From: Mesoterricola sediminis
GTDB lineage: Bacteria; Acidobacteriota; Holophagae; Holophagales; Holophagaceae
DNA: 64,000 nucleotides
Direction of reading: 5' to 3'
Assembly (NCBI RefSeq): GCF_030295425.1
Contig: NZ_AP027081.1
Location: forward strand, 1,054,001-1,118,000
Both the position numbers and the translations under genes were made by a program. Shown piece after piece: positions 52,885 through 64,000 of the stretch. Numbering within the stretch: the stretch's first letter is position 1; each line of letters opens with the position of its first letter. The notes under the pieces are model-generated. The model ran no database searches. It was not told the origin of the DNA and worked only from the letters and a program-made list of their open reading frames with translations.

Positions 52885-52929
52885 GGCCTTCCTGGCGTCC
52901 CCGGCCCTGCCGTGGAAGCCGGGAAGGCC
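52885..52929 (+). repeat. Intercistronic hairpin between hpdC and the MFS gene
   Basis: GGCCTTCC (52885-52892) and GGAAGGCC (52922-52929) pair, with extra GC pairing inside the 29-base loop and no T-run. It may protect the upstream mRNA or reduce read-through, giving more hpdBC than transporter message. Confidence 0.45.
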
Positions 52930-52980
52930 TGCGGATGGGGGACCATTCGATACCTGTTCCGTCATGATCGGGAGTTCCCA

Positions 52981-54402
52981 ATGGAAGATGCCAAAGCCAG
53001 AACCTACGGCTGGTCCGTGGTCTTCGCCTCCTGGTTGGCCGTGTTCTGCCTCTTCGGCTACCGCGCCACCTTCGCCATCCTCAAAGGCCCCATGGCCGTG
53101 ACCCTGGGCTGGACCACCGCCCAGGTGACCCTCGGCTACAGCCTGATGATGGTCTTCTACGCCGTCGCCGCCTATTTCAGCGGCCTCATGCTCGACAAGT
53201 GGGGAACCAAGCCCGTCTACACCGTGGCCGCCGTCTTCGGCGCCCTGGGCTTCGTGCTCACCGCCCGCATCGACTCGCACCTGACCTACCTCTTCACCTT
53301 CGGCCTGCTGGGCGGCATCGCCACCGGCATGCTGTGGGTGACCTCCACGGTCTCGGTCCGCAAGTGGTACATCGGAAAGACCTACGCGACAATGTGGGGC
53401 TTCGCCTTCGCGGGCGGCCCCATGGCCCAGTTCGTGCTGGCCCAGGTCGTCAAGCCCACCCTGAGCGCGAGCCAGGCGAAGCTGGACGGCGCCATCAAGC
53501 CTCTGATCGAGAACGCTGCGGCCCTGGCCCCCAAGGAGCTCGCCGTGGCCATCGCCGGCAAGCTCAAGGACCCCGCGGTCCTGGCGATGCCCGACGTCCA
53601 GTCCGCGATCCACGGCCTCGACCACGCCTGGCGGACCCAGATGACCATCCTGGGCGTGATCGTGTTCTTCGCCCTCGTCGTTGCTGTCCTCGTGGCCAAG
53701 CAGTCCCCCGAGCGCTACGGCATGAAGCCCTTCGGCGCCATGCCGCCCGCCCCCGGCAACGCCGCCGCTCCCGCCGAGATCGACTGGAGCATCGGCGAGG
53801 CCTTCGGGAAGTACGCCATCTGGGGCGCCATCCTCACCTTCCTCACCAGCATGATGGGCGAGTTCCTCATCTGGACCCAGGTCGTCAGCTACTGGACCGC
53901 GGACGTGGGCTACACCCTGAAGAAGGCCACGAACATCTACGCCCTCATTGGTCTTGTCGGCATCTTCTCCATGCCCATCATGGGCAAGATCTCCGACAAG
54001 GTGGTGCAGGCCGTGGGCCTGGAATCCAAGGGCCGCAAGATCATGCTCCTGATCGGACCCGCCACCGGCGTCGTCGCCTGTCTCCTCCTCCTGGAGAGCC
54101 CCCGCGCCGACCTGTTCGCCTACGTGGCCTGCGTGATCTTCGCCATCTACTGGGCCATCGTGCCCGGCGGCGTGGTGGGCTACACCGGCGCCATCTACGG
54201 CCGCAAGACCCTCGGCAAGATCTGGGGCCTGGCCACGATGATCGTGATGGGCATCGGACCCTTCCTGGGTTCCTACGTGGGCGGCTGGCTCAAGGACATC
54301 TCCGGCAAGTACACCTACTCGGTCTACTTCGCCCTGGCCTCCTTCGCCGTCTCCATCCTGCTGGCGGCCTCCCTGCCGCTCAAGGCCGACTACAAGAAGT
54401 GA
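52981..54402 (+). CDS. MFS transporter (OFA-like) of the decarboxylase operon
   Basis: 473 residues with twelve membrane helices; the ATG at 52981 follows GGGAG, whereas an upstream in-frame ATG at 52912 lies in the hairpin region. The loop 2-3 motif reads GLMLDKWGTKPVY (MFS signature A-like), and FGYRATFAILKGPM opens the protein as in oxalate:formate-type carriers. A large central cytoplasmic loop occupies about residues 180-260. Lying between hpdC and the activase gene, it probably imports 4-hydroxyphenylacetate or exports p-cresol, possibly as an exchange. Confidence 0.9.
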   Translation: MEDAKARTYGWSVVFASWLAVFCLFGYRATFAILKGPMAVTLGWTTAQVTLGYSLMMVFYAVAAYFSGLMLDKWGTKPVYTVAAVFGALGFVLTARIDSHLTYLFTFGLLGGIATGMLWVTSTVSVRKWYIGKTYATMWGFAFAGGPMAQFVLAQVVKPTLSASQAKLDGAIKPLIENAAALAPKELAVAIAGKLKDPAVLAMPDVQSAIHGLDHAWRTQMTILGVIVFFALVVAVLVAKQSPERYGMKPFGAMPPAPGNAAAPAEIDWSIGEAFGKYAIWGAILTFLTSMMGEFLIWTQVVSYWTADVGYTLKKATNIYALIGLVGIFSMPIMGKISDKVVQAVGLESKGRKIMLLIGPATGVVACLLLLESPRADLFAYVACVIFAIYWAIVPGGVVGYTGAIYGRKTLGKIWGLATMIVMGIGPFLGSYVGGWLKDISGKYTYSVYFALASFAVSILLAASLPLKADYKK

Positions 54403-54414
54403 ACGGATACTGAA

Positions 54415-55368
54415 ATGCTTCCAGCGCACCCTTCCACGGAGCAGCCCACGGGGCTCATCTTCGACATCCAGGCCCACTCGGTCCACGACGGGCCCGGAAC
54501 CCGCACCACCGTGTTCCTCAACGGCTGTCCCTTCTCCTGCGAATGGTGCTGCAATCCTGAAGGCCTGCACCGCCGGCCCGTCGTGATGCACCGGGAGCAG
54601 CGCTGCGTCCACTGCGGCGGCTGCGCCCGCGCCTGCCCCCGGGGAGCCATCTCCCTGGGGGCCGACGGCCTCGAGACCTTCGACCGGAGCCTCTGCGCCG
54701 ACTGCGCCACCTACGACTGCGTCTCGGCCTGCTACCACGAGGGCAACGTCCTCAGCGGGAAGCGCTACACCGTCGACCAGCTGATGGACATCTTCCGCCG
54801 GGACCGCCAGTTCTGGGGCCGGGGCGGGGGCGTCACCTTCTCGGGCGGCGAGCCCCTCCTCCAGCGGGACTTCATGCTGCCCCTCCTCCGGCGCTGCCGG
54901 GAGGCGCGCATCCACACCTGCGTGGAGACCACGGCCTGCCTGCCCACCGACTACTTCATGGAGGCGGCGGCCCTCCTCGACTTCCTCTTCATCGACATCA
55001 AGAACATGGATCCCGTCGCGCACCGCGCACGGACCCGCGCCGACAACGCCCAGACCCTCCGCAACGTGAAGACGCTGGGCGCCTCGGACCTGGACTGCTT
55101 CGTGGTGATCCGGATCCCGGTCATCCCCGGCTGGAACGACGGGGAGGAGAACATCCGGAAGACCGCCCGGTTCGTCCGCGAATGCGGCCTGGAAGTCATC
55201 AACCTCCTGCCTTTCCACCGCCTCAGCGAATCCAAGTGGCGCCAGGTGGGCGAGCCCTACGCCTTCGCGGACCTCCCCGGCCTGTCCCGGGAGGAGCTGG
55301 CCCCCCACGCCCAGTGGGTCCGCGAGGAGGGCATCACCTGCTACACCGGCTGGGAGACCCCCTTCTGA
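54415..55368 (+). CDS. hpdA: Glycyl-radical-enzyme activase for HpdB
   Basis: 317 residues. The radical SAM motif is C38-x3-C42-x2-C45 (GCPFSCEWCC), and VTFSGGEPLLQ is the SAM-binding GGE motif. An insert of about 45 residues after the first motif holds two ferredoxin-like sets, Cys64/67/70/74 and Cys94/97/102/106, as in HpdA and other larger GRE activases. It abstracts a hydrogen from Gly879 of HpdB to create the glycyl radical, using reduced flavodoxin or ferredoxin. It follows the MFS gene by 12 bases. Confidence 0.95.
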   Translation: MLPAHPSTEQPTGLIFDIQAHSVHDGPGTRTTVFLNGCPFSCEWCCNPEGLHRRPVVMHREQRCVHCGGCARACPRGAISLGADGLETFDRSLCADCATYDCVSACYHEGNVLSGKRYTVDQLMDIFRRDRQFWGRGGGVTFSGGEPLLQRDFMLPLLRRCREARIHTCVETTACLPTDYFMEAAALLDFLFIDIKNMDPVAHRARTRADNAQTLRNVKTLGASDLDCFVVIRIPVIPGWNDGEENIRKTARFVRECGLEVINLLPFHRLSESKWRQVGEPYAFADLPGLSREELAPHAQWVREEGITCYTGWETPF

Positions 55369-55390
55369 TTCCGCAATCCCTGGAGAAGAC

Positions 55391-56743
55391 ATGAACAACC
55401 GATTCAGGCAGCTCCTGACGCCCCTGGCGGCGGGCCTCGCCCTGGCCGCCCTCGGGGCGCCCCGGGCCGCGGCCCAGTCCGTGGGCCTCGAGTACGGCTT
55501 CGAGGAGCGGGTCCGCTCCGAGGGCTGGAACAACATCACCGACTACACCGACGCCCTCAACGACGGGCACCTCCACTACCGCATGCGCACCCGGGTCTGG
55601 GGCCAGCTGAACGTCGGCCAGGACTGGGAGTTCGCGGCCGGGATCGCCAACGAGAACCGCAAGGTGGTGCGTCCCGACGCCGCCTACAACGGGCGGGAGA
55701 TCTTCTTCGAGACCCTCAGCGCCACCTGGCGCTTCGCCCCGGGCTGGTCGGTCAAGGTGGGCCGGCAGGACATCATGCGGGGCGAGGGCTTCATCTTCAT
55801 GGACGGCAGCGCCCTGGACGGGTCGCGCTGCGCCTACGTGAACGCCGTGGACCTGGCCCTGAAGGTCGGCCAGGCCTCCAAGGTGGAGTTCATCGCCATT
55901 TCCGACCCCCGCCAGGACAAGTACCTGCCCCGGGTCAACGACCCCGACGCCTGGAACCTGGTGCAGCGGCTCACGGAGTGGGACGAGCAGGCGTTGGCCC
56001 TGTACTACACCGGACGTGAGGCCAAGGATACGGCCATCGACGCCTACGCCGTCTACAAGGCCGAGACCCACGACTACCGGGCCCCATCCAACGCCCTGTT
56101 CCAGCCCGACCGCCACTTCGCCACGGTGGGCGCCCGGGTCGAGCGCACCTTCGTCGGCGGCTGGACCGCCAACGCCGAGGGCGCCTGGCAGTTCGGAACC
56201 CAGGCCGCCAACCCGGTCCGGGGCCTCGCCAGCAAGGACATCGGCGCCTGGGCGGGCTACGCCCACGTGAAGAAGGCCTTCGACGCCCCCTGGAAGCCCC
56301 GCGTCTCCCTGGGCTACATCGCCCTCTCGGGCTCCGATCCCGCCTCCGACAAGATCGGCGGCTGGAACCCGGTCTTCAGCCGCTGGCCCAAGTGGAGCGA
56401 ACTCTACATCTACTCCCAGCCCCCCGAAAAGGGCGTCGGCTACTGGACCAACACCGGCCTCTGGGAGGCCGAAGCGCGGGTGAGCCCCGCGCGGTTCCTG
56501 GACCTGCGCGCCACCTACTACAGGATGTCGGCCTTCCAGGCCCCCGCCGCTGCCACGGCCTATTTCGGCAAGGGCAAGGACCGGGGCGACCTCTGGCAGG
56601 TGCGGGTGGACCTCAAGCTCAACGACAGCCTCAAGGGGCACGCCCTGTACGAACACATGGCTCCCGGCGACTTCTACGCCGGCAAGGATCCCGGTTATTT
56701 CCTGCGCTTCGAGGTGACCTACACCTTCAAGGGCCGGATCTGA
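55391..56743 (+). CDS. Outer-membrane porin of the alginate-export type
   Basis: 450 residues with a signal peptide cut near AAAQS (residue 29). The mature protein is a beta-barrel with alternating strands, for example [16 protein letters not shown] and [17 protein letters not shown], the latter characteristic of the alginate_exp (AlgE-like) family. It ends in an aromatic/hydrophobic strand ([14 protein letters not shown]). Such porins often pass aromatic acids or phenols. Its place at the end of the operon makes it the likely outer-membrane entry for 4-hydroxyphenylacetate or exit for p-cresol. Confidence 0.88.
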   Translation: MNNRFRQLLTPLAAGLALAALGAPRAAAQSVGLEYGFEERVRSEGWNNITDYTDALNDGHLHYRMRTRVWGQLNVGQDWEFAAGIANENRKVVRPDAAYNGREIFFETLSATWRFAPGWSVKVGRQDIMRGEGFIFMDGSALDGSRCAYVNAVDLALKVGQASKVEFIAISDPRQDKYLPRVNDPDAWNLVQRLTEWDEQALALYYTGREAKDTAIDAYAVYKAETHDYRAPSNALFQPDRHFATVGARVERTFVGGWTANAEGAWQFGTQAANPVRGLASKDIGAWAGYAHVKKAFDAPWKPRVSLGYIALSGSDPASDKIGGWNPVFSRWPKWSELYIYSQPPEKGVGYWTNTGLWEAEARVSPARFLDLRATYYRMSAFQAPAAATAYFGKGKDRGDLWQVRVDLKLNDSLKGHALYEHMAPGDFYAGKDPGYFLRFEVTYTFKGRI

Positions 56744-56769
56744 CCATGGCGTCCGCCGCGCGGTGCAGC

Positions 56770-56798
56770 TTGAAACGGGCCGGGGGGGCCGGGATACT
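56770..56798 (+). promoter_or_regulatory. Possible sigma-70 promoter of the activator gene (leaderless?)
   Basis: TTGAAA (56770-56775), a 17-base spacer and GATACT (56793-56798) would start transcription at about the ATG at 56806. That would give a leaderless message and independent, constitutive expression of the regulator. The -10 match is four of six. Confidence 0.35.
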
Positions 56799-56805
56799 GG
56801 TTCCC

Positions 56806-58767
56806 ATGCTGAACCTTTCCCCCTCCGGGGAAGCCGCGCCCCTGGTGCCGGGCACCACGCCGGTGGGTCAGGTCGTGGAGGCCCTCCTCGCCTCGGGCCG
56901 CGCCACCCTCCAGGTGGCCGGCCCGGGCGGCGAGGTCGCCGGCACCTTCGATCTGGTGGACTACCTGCGCCGCAAGGGACCGGTGGAGGCCCCGCACGAG
57001 CCCGTCCAGCTCCACCTCCAGGACCCCCTTGACGAGGCCCCGGCCCAGCCGCCGCTCGCCGACGGCCGGCTCTGGCGGGAGCTGCTCCACGCCCTCCTCT
57101 CCAGTCCGGACAAGCCCATGGCCGCCCTGGTGGACCCGGACGAGCGGATCCTCTTCTCCAACACCCAGCTCCGGCAGGCCTTCCCCGACGCCTTCGACGG
57201 GCGTCCCCTGCGCATCCGCGACCTCCTGCCGGGCCATCCCCAGCGAAGGGACGGGGACGCCTCCCCGATCTCCTTCTGGTACGTCCAGAACCGGGAGCGG
57301 TGCTTCATGGTGCTCAAGACCCGCGCCTGCGCCGACGGCGTCGGGGCCCTCGTGCTCTTCGAGCTCACCGCCCAGCTGGCCCAGGGCCACAAGGCGGCCC
57401 TCGACGAGGTGGACCTGCTGAAGCGCGTCCTGGACATCTCCGTCGAAGGGCTGCAGGTCGTGGACGCCCGCGGCGTCATCACCCTCGTCAACGAGAGCTT
57501 CCTGCAGATCCACAAGCTGAGCCGGGAGGAGTCGGAGGGCCACCTGGTCACCGACGTGATCGAGAACACCCGGATGCACATCGTGGCGCGGACCGGCGTG
57601 CCCGAGGTCGACGAGTTCCAGACCATCAGCGGCCACGCCTACGTGGTGAGCCGCATCCCCATCTTCAAGGACGGCAAGTGCCTCGGCGCCGTCGGCAAGA
57701 TCGTCTTCCAGGACTTCCGCGAGATCCAGCGCCTCGCCGAGAAGGTCAAGCGCCTGCAGATGGAACTGGAGGCCCTGCGCAAGAGCCAGGGCAAGCAGCA
57801 CCGCGACACGCGTTTCACCTTCGACGACATCGTCGCCGTCAGCGACTCCAGCGTCCTCGCCAAGGAGCGCGCCATGATGGGCGCCCCCACCAGCTCCACG
57901 ATCCTGCTGCTCGGCGAGAGCGGCGTCGGCAAGGAGGTCTACGCGCAGGCCATCCACAACCTGAGCCCCCGCCACGACCGCCCCTTCGTGAGGGTGAACT
58001 GCTCGGCCATCACCGAGACCCTCATCGAGTCGGAGCTCTTCGGCTACGCCGAGGGCGCGTTCACCGGCGCCAAGAAGGGGGGGCGGGCCGGGAAGTTCGA
58101 GCAGGCCAACACCGGTACCATCTTCCTGGACGAGATCGGCGACATGCCCCTGGAGGCCCAGGCGAAGCTGCTGCGGGTGCTGCAGGAACGCGAGATCGAC
58201 CGCGTCGGCGGGGAGGGCACCATGCCCGTCGACATCCGCGTGATCGCCGCCACCAACCAGGACCTGTGGGCCCTGGTCGAGCAGAAGAAGTTCAGGCGGG
58301 ACCTGTTCTTCCGTCTCAACGTCATCCCCATCGTCATTCCGCCCCTGCGGGAGCGCCCCGCGGACATCCCGGCCCTGGGCACCCTCTTCTGGGCGGACCT
58401 GCAGAAGACCCACGGCGTGGCCGCCAAGGTCCTGACCGAGAAGGCCAAGCGCCTCCTGGCCGAGTACACGTGGCCCGGCAACATCCGGGAGCTGCGCAAC
58501 GTGCTGGAGCGCACCTTCACCATCGTCCGGGACGACCGCATCAGCGAGGACCAGGTCCGCATGATCCTGCTGGGCGTCGGGTCAACCGGCGGCCGCCTCA
58601 ATGAGCAGGACGAGAGCACCCTGGACCGCACCGTGGAGAAGGCCGAGCGGCGCGCCATCGGCTTCGCCCTGGCCCGGACGAACAACAACAAGGCCCAGGC
58701 GGCGAAGCTGCTCGGCATCTCGCGGCCGCTGCTCTACCGCAAGATGAGCCAGTACGACATCAGCTGA
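56806..58767 (+). CDS. Sigma-54-dependent transcriptional activator of the decarboxylase operon
   Basis: 653 residues from the ATG at 56806; an ATG at 56746 is in frame and equally lacks a good ribosome site. The N-terminal 190 residues are an unassigned sensory region. A PAS domain follows (about 205-310, [18 protein letters not shown]), then a short coiled coil. The AAA+ domain has Walker A GESGVGKE (Lys376), the sigma-54 contact loop GAFTGA (about 417-422) and [19 protein letters not shown] Fis-type HTH ends the protein ([20 protein letters not shown]). It should sense an aromatic acid and open the promoter at 49780. It converges on the hydrolase gene with only two bases between them. Confidence 0.92.
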   Translation: MLNLSPSGEAAPLVPGTTPVGQVVEALLASGRATLQVAGPGGEVAGTFDLVDYLRRKGPVEAPHEPVQLHLQDPLDEAPAQPPLADGRLWRELLHALLSSPDKPMAALVDPDERILFSNTQLRQAFPDAFDGRPLRIRDLLPGHPQRRDGDASPISFWYVQNRERCFMVLKTRACADGVGALVLFELTAQLAQGHKAALDEVDLLKRVLDISVEGLQVVDARGVITLVNESFLQIHKLSREESEGHLVTDVIENTRMHIVARTGVPEVDEFQTISGHAYVVSRIPIFKDGKCLGAVGKIVFQDFREIQRLAEKVKRLQMELEALRKSQGKQHRDTRFTFDDIVAVSDSSVLAKERAMMGAPTSSTILLLGESGVGKEVYAQAIHNLSPRHDRPFVRVNCSAITETLIESELFGYAEGAFTGAKKGGRAGKFEQANTGTIFLDEIGDMPLEAQAKLLRVLQEREIDRVGGEGTMPVDIRVIAATNQDLWALVEQKKFRRDLFFRLNVIPIVIPPLRERPADIPALGTLFWADLQKTHGVAAKVLTEKAKRLLAEYTWPGNIRELRNVLERTFTIVRDDRISEDQVRMILLGVGSTGGRLNEQDESTLDRTVEKAERRAIGFALARTNNNKAQAAKLLGISRPLLYRKMSQYDIS

Positions 58768-58769
58768 AT

Positions 58770-59561
58770 TCAGGGCTTCTCGGCCGCGGGCTGGGGGACT
58801 TCCGTCGCGGGCTTGGCGGCGACGCGGGCGGGACGGCGGAGGACCTCCGCGAGCCAGCCGGCCATGGTGTCCCGGTTGCCGGGGAGGTAGTCGAAGCCGT
58901 GCTCCCGGCCCGGCACCACGCGCGCGTAGACGCCGAAGACGGGCTTGAGGGCGGTGGCGTTGGCGAAGGCGTCCGGGTCCTCCTCGGAGGCCCACACGTA
59001 GACGGCGGCGCGGGCCTTGTGCGCGGCGGCCACGAGGCGTTCGGCGGGCTTGTCGCCCCAGCCCCCGGCCGGGCTCAGGGCCAGGACGGCCACGGGCCGG
59101 ATGGACGGCGCGGCCGCGAGGGCGGTGTAGGCGCCGATGGAGCTGCCCGCCAGGGCCAGGCGGCGGCCGTCGACGCCGTGCTGCTTGCGCACCCACAGGG
59201 CCGCCAGGTGGAGGTCGGCCGGGATCTCGGCGAACCCCACCAGCTGGCTGGAGGCGGCGAAATCGCCGGTCACGGCCACCGTCTTGCCGTCCCTGGACGT
59301 GCTCTGGCCGTGGCCGCGCAGGTCCAGGGCGAAGGTGGCGATGCCCCGGGCGTTCAGGTCGTCCGCGAGCGGCTTCCACGCGGAGCGGTCGGCGCGGAAC
59401 TGGTGGGCGAGGATGACGACGGGGCGGGGTCCCTTCTGGGCGGGCATCACGAAGGTGCCCTTGAGGACGTAGCCGTCGGCGGCGGTGAGGGTGACGTCCT
59501 TCACGGCGGGCTGGGCCGCGCCGAGGATGGCCGGAAGGAGGAACAGGGTGGCTTTGCGCAT
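58770..59561 (-). CDS. Secreted alpha/beta hydrolase (dienelactone-hydrolase-like)
   Basis: 263 residues with an N-terminal signal peptide ([15 protein letters not shown]). The hydrolase fold has [15 protein letters not shown] (oxyanion region), the nucleophile in [12 protein letters not shown], an acid in ASEEDPDAF and a His in [10 protein letters not shown] Pro/Ala-rich tail ends the protein. The substrate is unknown. It is transcribed away from dnaJ, 38 bases after that gene's end, and could be read-through from the heat-shock operon. Confidence 0.85.
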   Translation of the reverse strand: MRKATLFLLPAILGAAQPAVKDVTLTAADGYVLKGTFVMPAQKGPRPVVILAHQFRADRSAWKPLADDLNARGIATFALDLRGHGQSTSRDGKTVAVTGDFAASSQLVGFAEIPADLHLAALWVRKQHGVDGRRLALAGSSIGAYTALAAAPSIRPVAVLALSPAGGWGDKPAERLVAAAHKARAAVYVWASEEDPDAFANATALKPVFGVYARVVPGREHGFDYLPGNRDTMAGWLAEVLRRPARVAAKPATEVPQPAAEKP

Positions 59562-59599
59562 GGAAGCTCCTTTCCCTAGCGATGCTCTATTCTGCTTGC

Positions 59600-60766
59600 C
59601 TACCGCTTCTTTTTCTTCTTCTTGCCCTTGTCCGAACCGAAGACCTTGGCCAGGAACCCTTCCTCCTCGCCGCCCTCCTCGGAGACGGCGGCGCCCTCCA
59701 GCAGCTGCCGGACGAGCGCCTCCTCCTGGCTGGAGAGCCGGGTGGGGACCGCCACCCGCAGGTGGAGGTAGAGGTCGCCGCGTCCCGCGGCCCGCAGGCG
59801 GGGGACGCCGGCGTTGGGGATCTTGACGACCTTGTCGGAAGGCGTGCCCTTGGCGATCCGCACGGATTCCTTGCCGTAGGGGGTCTCGACGGGGAAGTCG
59901 CCGCCCAGGACGAGGAGGGCCCAGGGCACCTCCAGCCGGCGGTGCAGGTCCAGGCCGTCCCGCTCGTAGTCGGGATCGTCCTCCACGTCGAAGGCGATGA
60001 AGAGGTCGCCGGGAGGCCCGCCCATGATGCCGGCCTCGCCCTCGTTCTGGAGGCGCAGGCGCTGCCCGCGGTCCACGCCGGCGGGGATGCGGAACTTCAC
60101 CTTGGTCCGGCGGCTGATGCGGCCCGCGCCCCGGCAGGAGGAGCAGGGGCTGGGGATGATCTGGCCGCGGCCCTCGCAGCGGGGGCAGGTGACGGCCATC
60201 TGGAGGAAGCCCTGGCGGACCGCGACCTGGCCGTTGCCGTGGCAGTTGGGGCAGACCTGCGGGCTGGTGCCCGGGGCGCAGCCGGACCCGCGGCAGGTGT
60301 CGCAGGCGTCCTGCCTGGGGATGTCGATCTCCTTGGAGTCCACCCCGAAGAGCGCCTCCTTGAAGGAGATCCGGAGGTTGTACTGCAGGTCCGAGCCCCG
60401 CTCCCCGCCGCCGGAGCGGCGGCGGGCGCCGCCCCCGCCGAAGAGGTCGGCGAAGATCCCGCCCCCGAAGAACGAGCCCAGGATGTCCTCGAAGCCCGCG
60501 AACTGGCTCGGGTCGAACTGGAACTGGGTCCCGCCCCCGGAGCCCTGGGCGCCCTGGAAGCCGAACTGGTCATAGCGCCTGCGCTTGTCCGCGTCGGAAA
60601 GGATGGCGTAGGCCTCGGCCGCCTCCTTGAACTTCTCCTCCGCTTCCTTGTTGCCCGGATTCTGGTCCGGGTGGAACTGCATGGCCAGGCGCCGATAGGC
60701 CTTCTTGATTTCGTCGAGGGTCGCTTCCTTGCCTACCCCCAGGACCTCGTAGTAGTCACGCTTCAT
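59600..60766 (-). CDS. dnaJ: Chaperone DnaJ
   Basis: 388 residues. The J domain (1-70) has YYEVLGVGKEATLDEIKKAY and the essential HPD in MQFHPDQNPG. A Gly/Phe-rich linker (75-125) follows, then four zinc-binding CxxCxGxG-like repeats (CDTCRGSG, CPNCHGNG, CPRCEGRG, CSSCRGAG) and the C-terminal substrate-binding domain. The tail is very basic (KGKKKKKKR), which is unusual. It stimulates DnaK ATP hydrolysis and delivers unfolded clients. It lies 50 bases after dnaK. Confidence 0.97.
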   Translation of the reverse strand: MKRDYYEVLGVGKEATLDEIKKAYRRLAMQFHPDQNPGNKEAEEKFKEAAEAYAILSDADKRRRYDQFGFQGAQGSGGGTQFQFDPSQFAGFEDILGSFFGGGIFADLFGGGGARRRSGGGERGSDLQYNLRISFKEALFGVDSKEIDIPRQDACDTCRGSGCAPGTSPQVCPNCHGNGQVAVRQGFLQMAVTCPRCEGRGQIIPSPCSSCRGAGRISRRTKVKFRIPAGVDRGQRLRLQNEGEAGIMGGPPGDLFIAFDVEDDPDYERDGLDLHRRLEVPWALLVLGGDFPVETPYGKESVRIAKGTPSDKVVKIPNAGVPRLRAAGRGDLYLHLRVAVPTRLSSQEEALVRQLLEGAAVSEEGGEEEGFLAKVFGSDKGKKKKKKR

Positions 60767-60816
60767 GCCGACAGATTACCATCCTTGGCGGCCAATCCGG
60801 CCGATTCCCGGGCCCC

Positions 60817-62667
<1,851 letters not shown>

Positions 62668-62706
62668 GGGTTGGTACTCCCGCAGGTGGGGAAAGGGGGA
62701 TTCGGC

Positions 62707-63405
62707 CTAGGAGGCGGTGGCGTCCGGGTCGGGGTGGTTGTTGACGACGACCCGCGCGGGCCGGAGGAGCTGGTCCCGGTGCGTGTAGCCGCGCTCGAAG
62801 ATCGCGGCCACGCTGCCGTCGGGCAGGGAGGGCTGGGCGGTGGTGGTGAGGGCCTCGGCGTGCTGGGCGTCGAAAGGATCGCCCACCTGCAGTTCCACCG
62901 GCTCCACGCCGGCCTTTCGGAGGGCCTCCTGCATCTGGCGGTGGATGAGCACCACGCCGTTGTGGAAGTCCTCCACGCTGGCGTAGGTGGCCGCGACGCA
63001 CCGCTCGAAGCTGTCCATGACGGGGAGGATCTCCAGGAGGAGCTTCCGTTCGGCCAGGGTGACCGCCAGCTGGGTTTCGCGGCCCACGCGGTTGCGGTGA
63101 TTGGCGAAATCCGCGAGGAGGCGATGATGTTTGTCCTTGTGTTCGTTTTCAGCCCGTTCCAGGGCCTCGACCCGGGCTTTCAAGCGGACGATTTCGGCGT
63201 CCACGTCCCCGGAACCCTGGCCGCCCGCGGGGGCCGCCTTGGCGGTCGACGCCGCCTCCAGGCCATCCGCGGCTTCATCGGCAAGGGCCTGGAGATCCTG
63301 GCCCTCCCCGAATTCCTCCAGGTTGAGTTCCATGGTGAGGTCATTCTCGGGAGGGACGGTCCCGGGAGAGAGGTCCTGAGAGGGATTGGGTTTCTGGTCT
63401 GCCAT
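62707..63405 (-). CDS. grpE: Nucleotide exchange factor GrpE
   Basis: 232 residues from the ATG at 63405 (a TTG two codons upstream is less likely). The N-terminus is acidic and disordered. A long coiled coil (about 68-130, VDAEIVRLKARVEALERAEN) leads to the conserved DFANHRNRVGRE and EILPVMDSFERC, and the C-terminal beta domain has VGDPFDAQHAEAL and YTHRDQLLRPARVVV. It releases ADP from DnaK. Confidence 0.96.
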   Translation of the reverse strand: MADQKPNPSQDLSPGTVPPENDLTMELNLEEFGEGQDLQALADEAADGLEAASTAKAAPAGGQGSGDVDAEIVRLKARVEALERAENEHKDKHHRLLADFANHRNRVGRETQLAVTLAERKLLLEILPVMDSFERCVAATYASVEDFHNGVVLIHRQMQEALRKAGVEPVELQVGDPFDAQHAEALTTTAQPSLPDGSVAAIFERGYTHRDQLLRPARVVVNNHPDPDATAS

Positions 63406-63440
63406 GATCAACTCGATAATGAAATGTTAAGCGCAGAGGG

Positions 63441-64000
63441 TCAAACGTTGCCGGAATTTCCCCGGCCGAGGGGGGCGGGCCATCCCGCCAGGCCGCCCGC
63501 GACCTTCCGGTAGTCCAGCCGCAGCGGGCCCATGAGGGCGAAGGTGACCTGGGGTCCGCCCCGGACGGTCACGGTGCGCAGGGCGGTGGCCAGGGGCAGG
63601 TCGGGGAGGAAGGGGTTCTCCGAGCCCAGCAGCAGCTGCACCTCCTGGGTGGCGGCCTCCGCGAAGGCGTTCAGGAGGTGGGCGAGCCGCTCGTGCTGCT
63701 CGAAGATCTCCACCAGGCCGCGGAACCGGCCGGGATCCAGGAATTCGGGGAACTTGCCCAGCTCGCCCAGGCCGGCGACCACCAGGGAACCCTCCGGCTG
63801 GGGGGACATGCAGGAGGCCAGGTCGTTCAGGCGGCGGGCGAGCATTTCGGCGTCCGTGGCCTTCCCTTCCAGATCGGTGATGAGGCGGGCCTTGAGTTCG
63901 GGGAGGGTCAGCCCATGGAAGTGGGCGGTGGCGAAGTTGCCCAGCTCGATGAGGGTCTCGGCGCGCAGGCCCCAGGGGTTCGCGAGGAGCTGGTGCTCCA
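63441..64000 (-). CDS. hrcA: Heat-inducible transcription repressor HrcA (partial, N-terminus off window)
   Basis: The frame is open to the right edge, so only the C-terminal 186 residues are seen. Readable blocks include NPWGLRAETLIELGNFATAH, GLGELGKFPEFLDP and VTFALMGPLRLDYRKVAGGL, matching HrcA (the last to its conserved GPxRMdY end). HrcA represses heat-shock operons by binding CIRCE. Being first in hrcA-grpE-dnaK-dnaJ, its promoter and any CIRCE site lie beyond the window. The gap to grpE is 35 bases. Confidence 0.93.
   Translation of the reverse strand, partial: EHQLLANPWGLRAETLIELGNFATAHFHGLTLPELKARLITDLEGKATDAEMLARRLNDLASCMSPQPEGSLVVAGLGELGKFPEFLDPGRFRGLVEIFEQHERLAHLLNAFAEAATQEVQLLLGSENPFLPDLPLATALRTVTVRGGPQVTFALMGPLRLDYRKVAGGLAGWPAPLGRGNSGNV

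Noticed and set aside
52474-55539. 1021-residue minus-strand frame opposite hpdC, the MFS gene and hpdA
   Set aside because: No recognisable domain; it spans three well-supported genes on the other strand.

Overview
The window is about 70 percent GC and densely coded, with many 1 to 4 base stop/start overlaps. Gene content fits a chemoheterotrophic, at least partly anaerobic diderm: outer-membrane receptors, porins and Wza, a small c-type cytochrome, and a glycyl-radical decarboxylase. Taken together it looks most like an Acidobacteriota genome of the Holophagae type (Geothrix, Holophaga or Mesoterricola). That placement is inference from gene content; no rRNA is present to prove it.

Layout. 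1-3.3 kb: two secreted proteins, a lipoprotein with Ig-like repeats that runs off the left edge and a beta-helix protein. 3.4-15.2 kb: a minus-strand Wzx/Wzy exopolysaccharide operon (SDR epimerase/dehydratase, Wza, Wzb phosphatase, Wzc kinase, flippase, three glycosyltransferases, polymerase). 15.3-17.9 kb: a regulatory gap with two matching palindromes, then a cohesin-like lipoprotein and a propeller protein with a dockerin-type end. 18.0-24.9 kb: the most novel locus, an apparent RiPP (modified peptide) operon. It has an easily missed 54-residue precursor, a terminator, a PqqD-fused radical SAM/SPASM enzyme, an HPr-kinase-like protein, a gingipain-type C25 lipoprotein protease, an S26 peptidase with a Ser/His pair, and an ABC exporter pair. 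25-27.7 kb: an orphan MacB/LolD-type ATPase and a TonB-dependent receptor.

27.7-28.9 kb and 46.0-47.3 kb hold two near-identical IS5-type elements. Each encodes a transposase read through a -1 frameshift, and each carries a degenerate inverted-repeat cassette. In the second copy the cassette still holds a broken GxxExxY gene. Both copies end exactly at the TAG stop of a neighbouring gene. Between them lie two secreted CocE-type hydrolases and a Pro-rich secreted protein, murC, a one-heme cytochrome, a YfcC-type carrier with a secreted M14 carboxypeptidase, ubiX, a YheT-type hydrolase, a degenerate histidine kinase, superoxide dismutase, folE, an Ala/Ser-rich protein, purM and an acyltransferase.

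47.3-49.5 kb: a TPR / DUF4125 / DUF4037 operon. 49.8-58.8 kb: a complete 4-hydroxyphenylacetate decarboxylase locus (large subunit, Fe-S small subunit, MFS transporter, activase, porin and sigma-54 activator) behind an almost perfect sigma-54 promoter. It should convert 4-hydroxyphenylacetate to p-cresol. 58.8-64 kb: a secreted alpha/beta hydrolase and the heat-shock operon hrcA-grpE-dnaK-dnaJ, with hrcA cut by the right edge.
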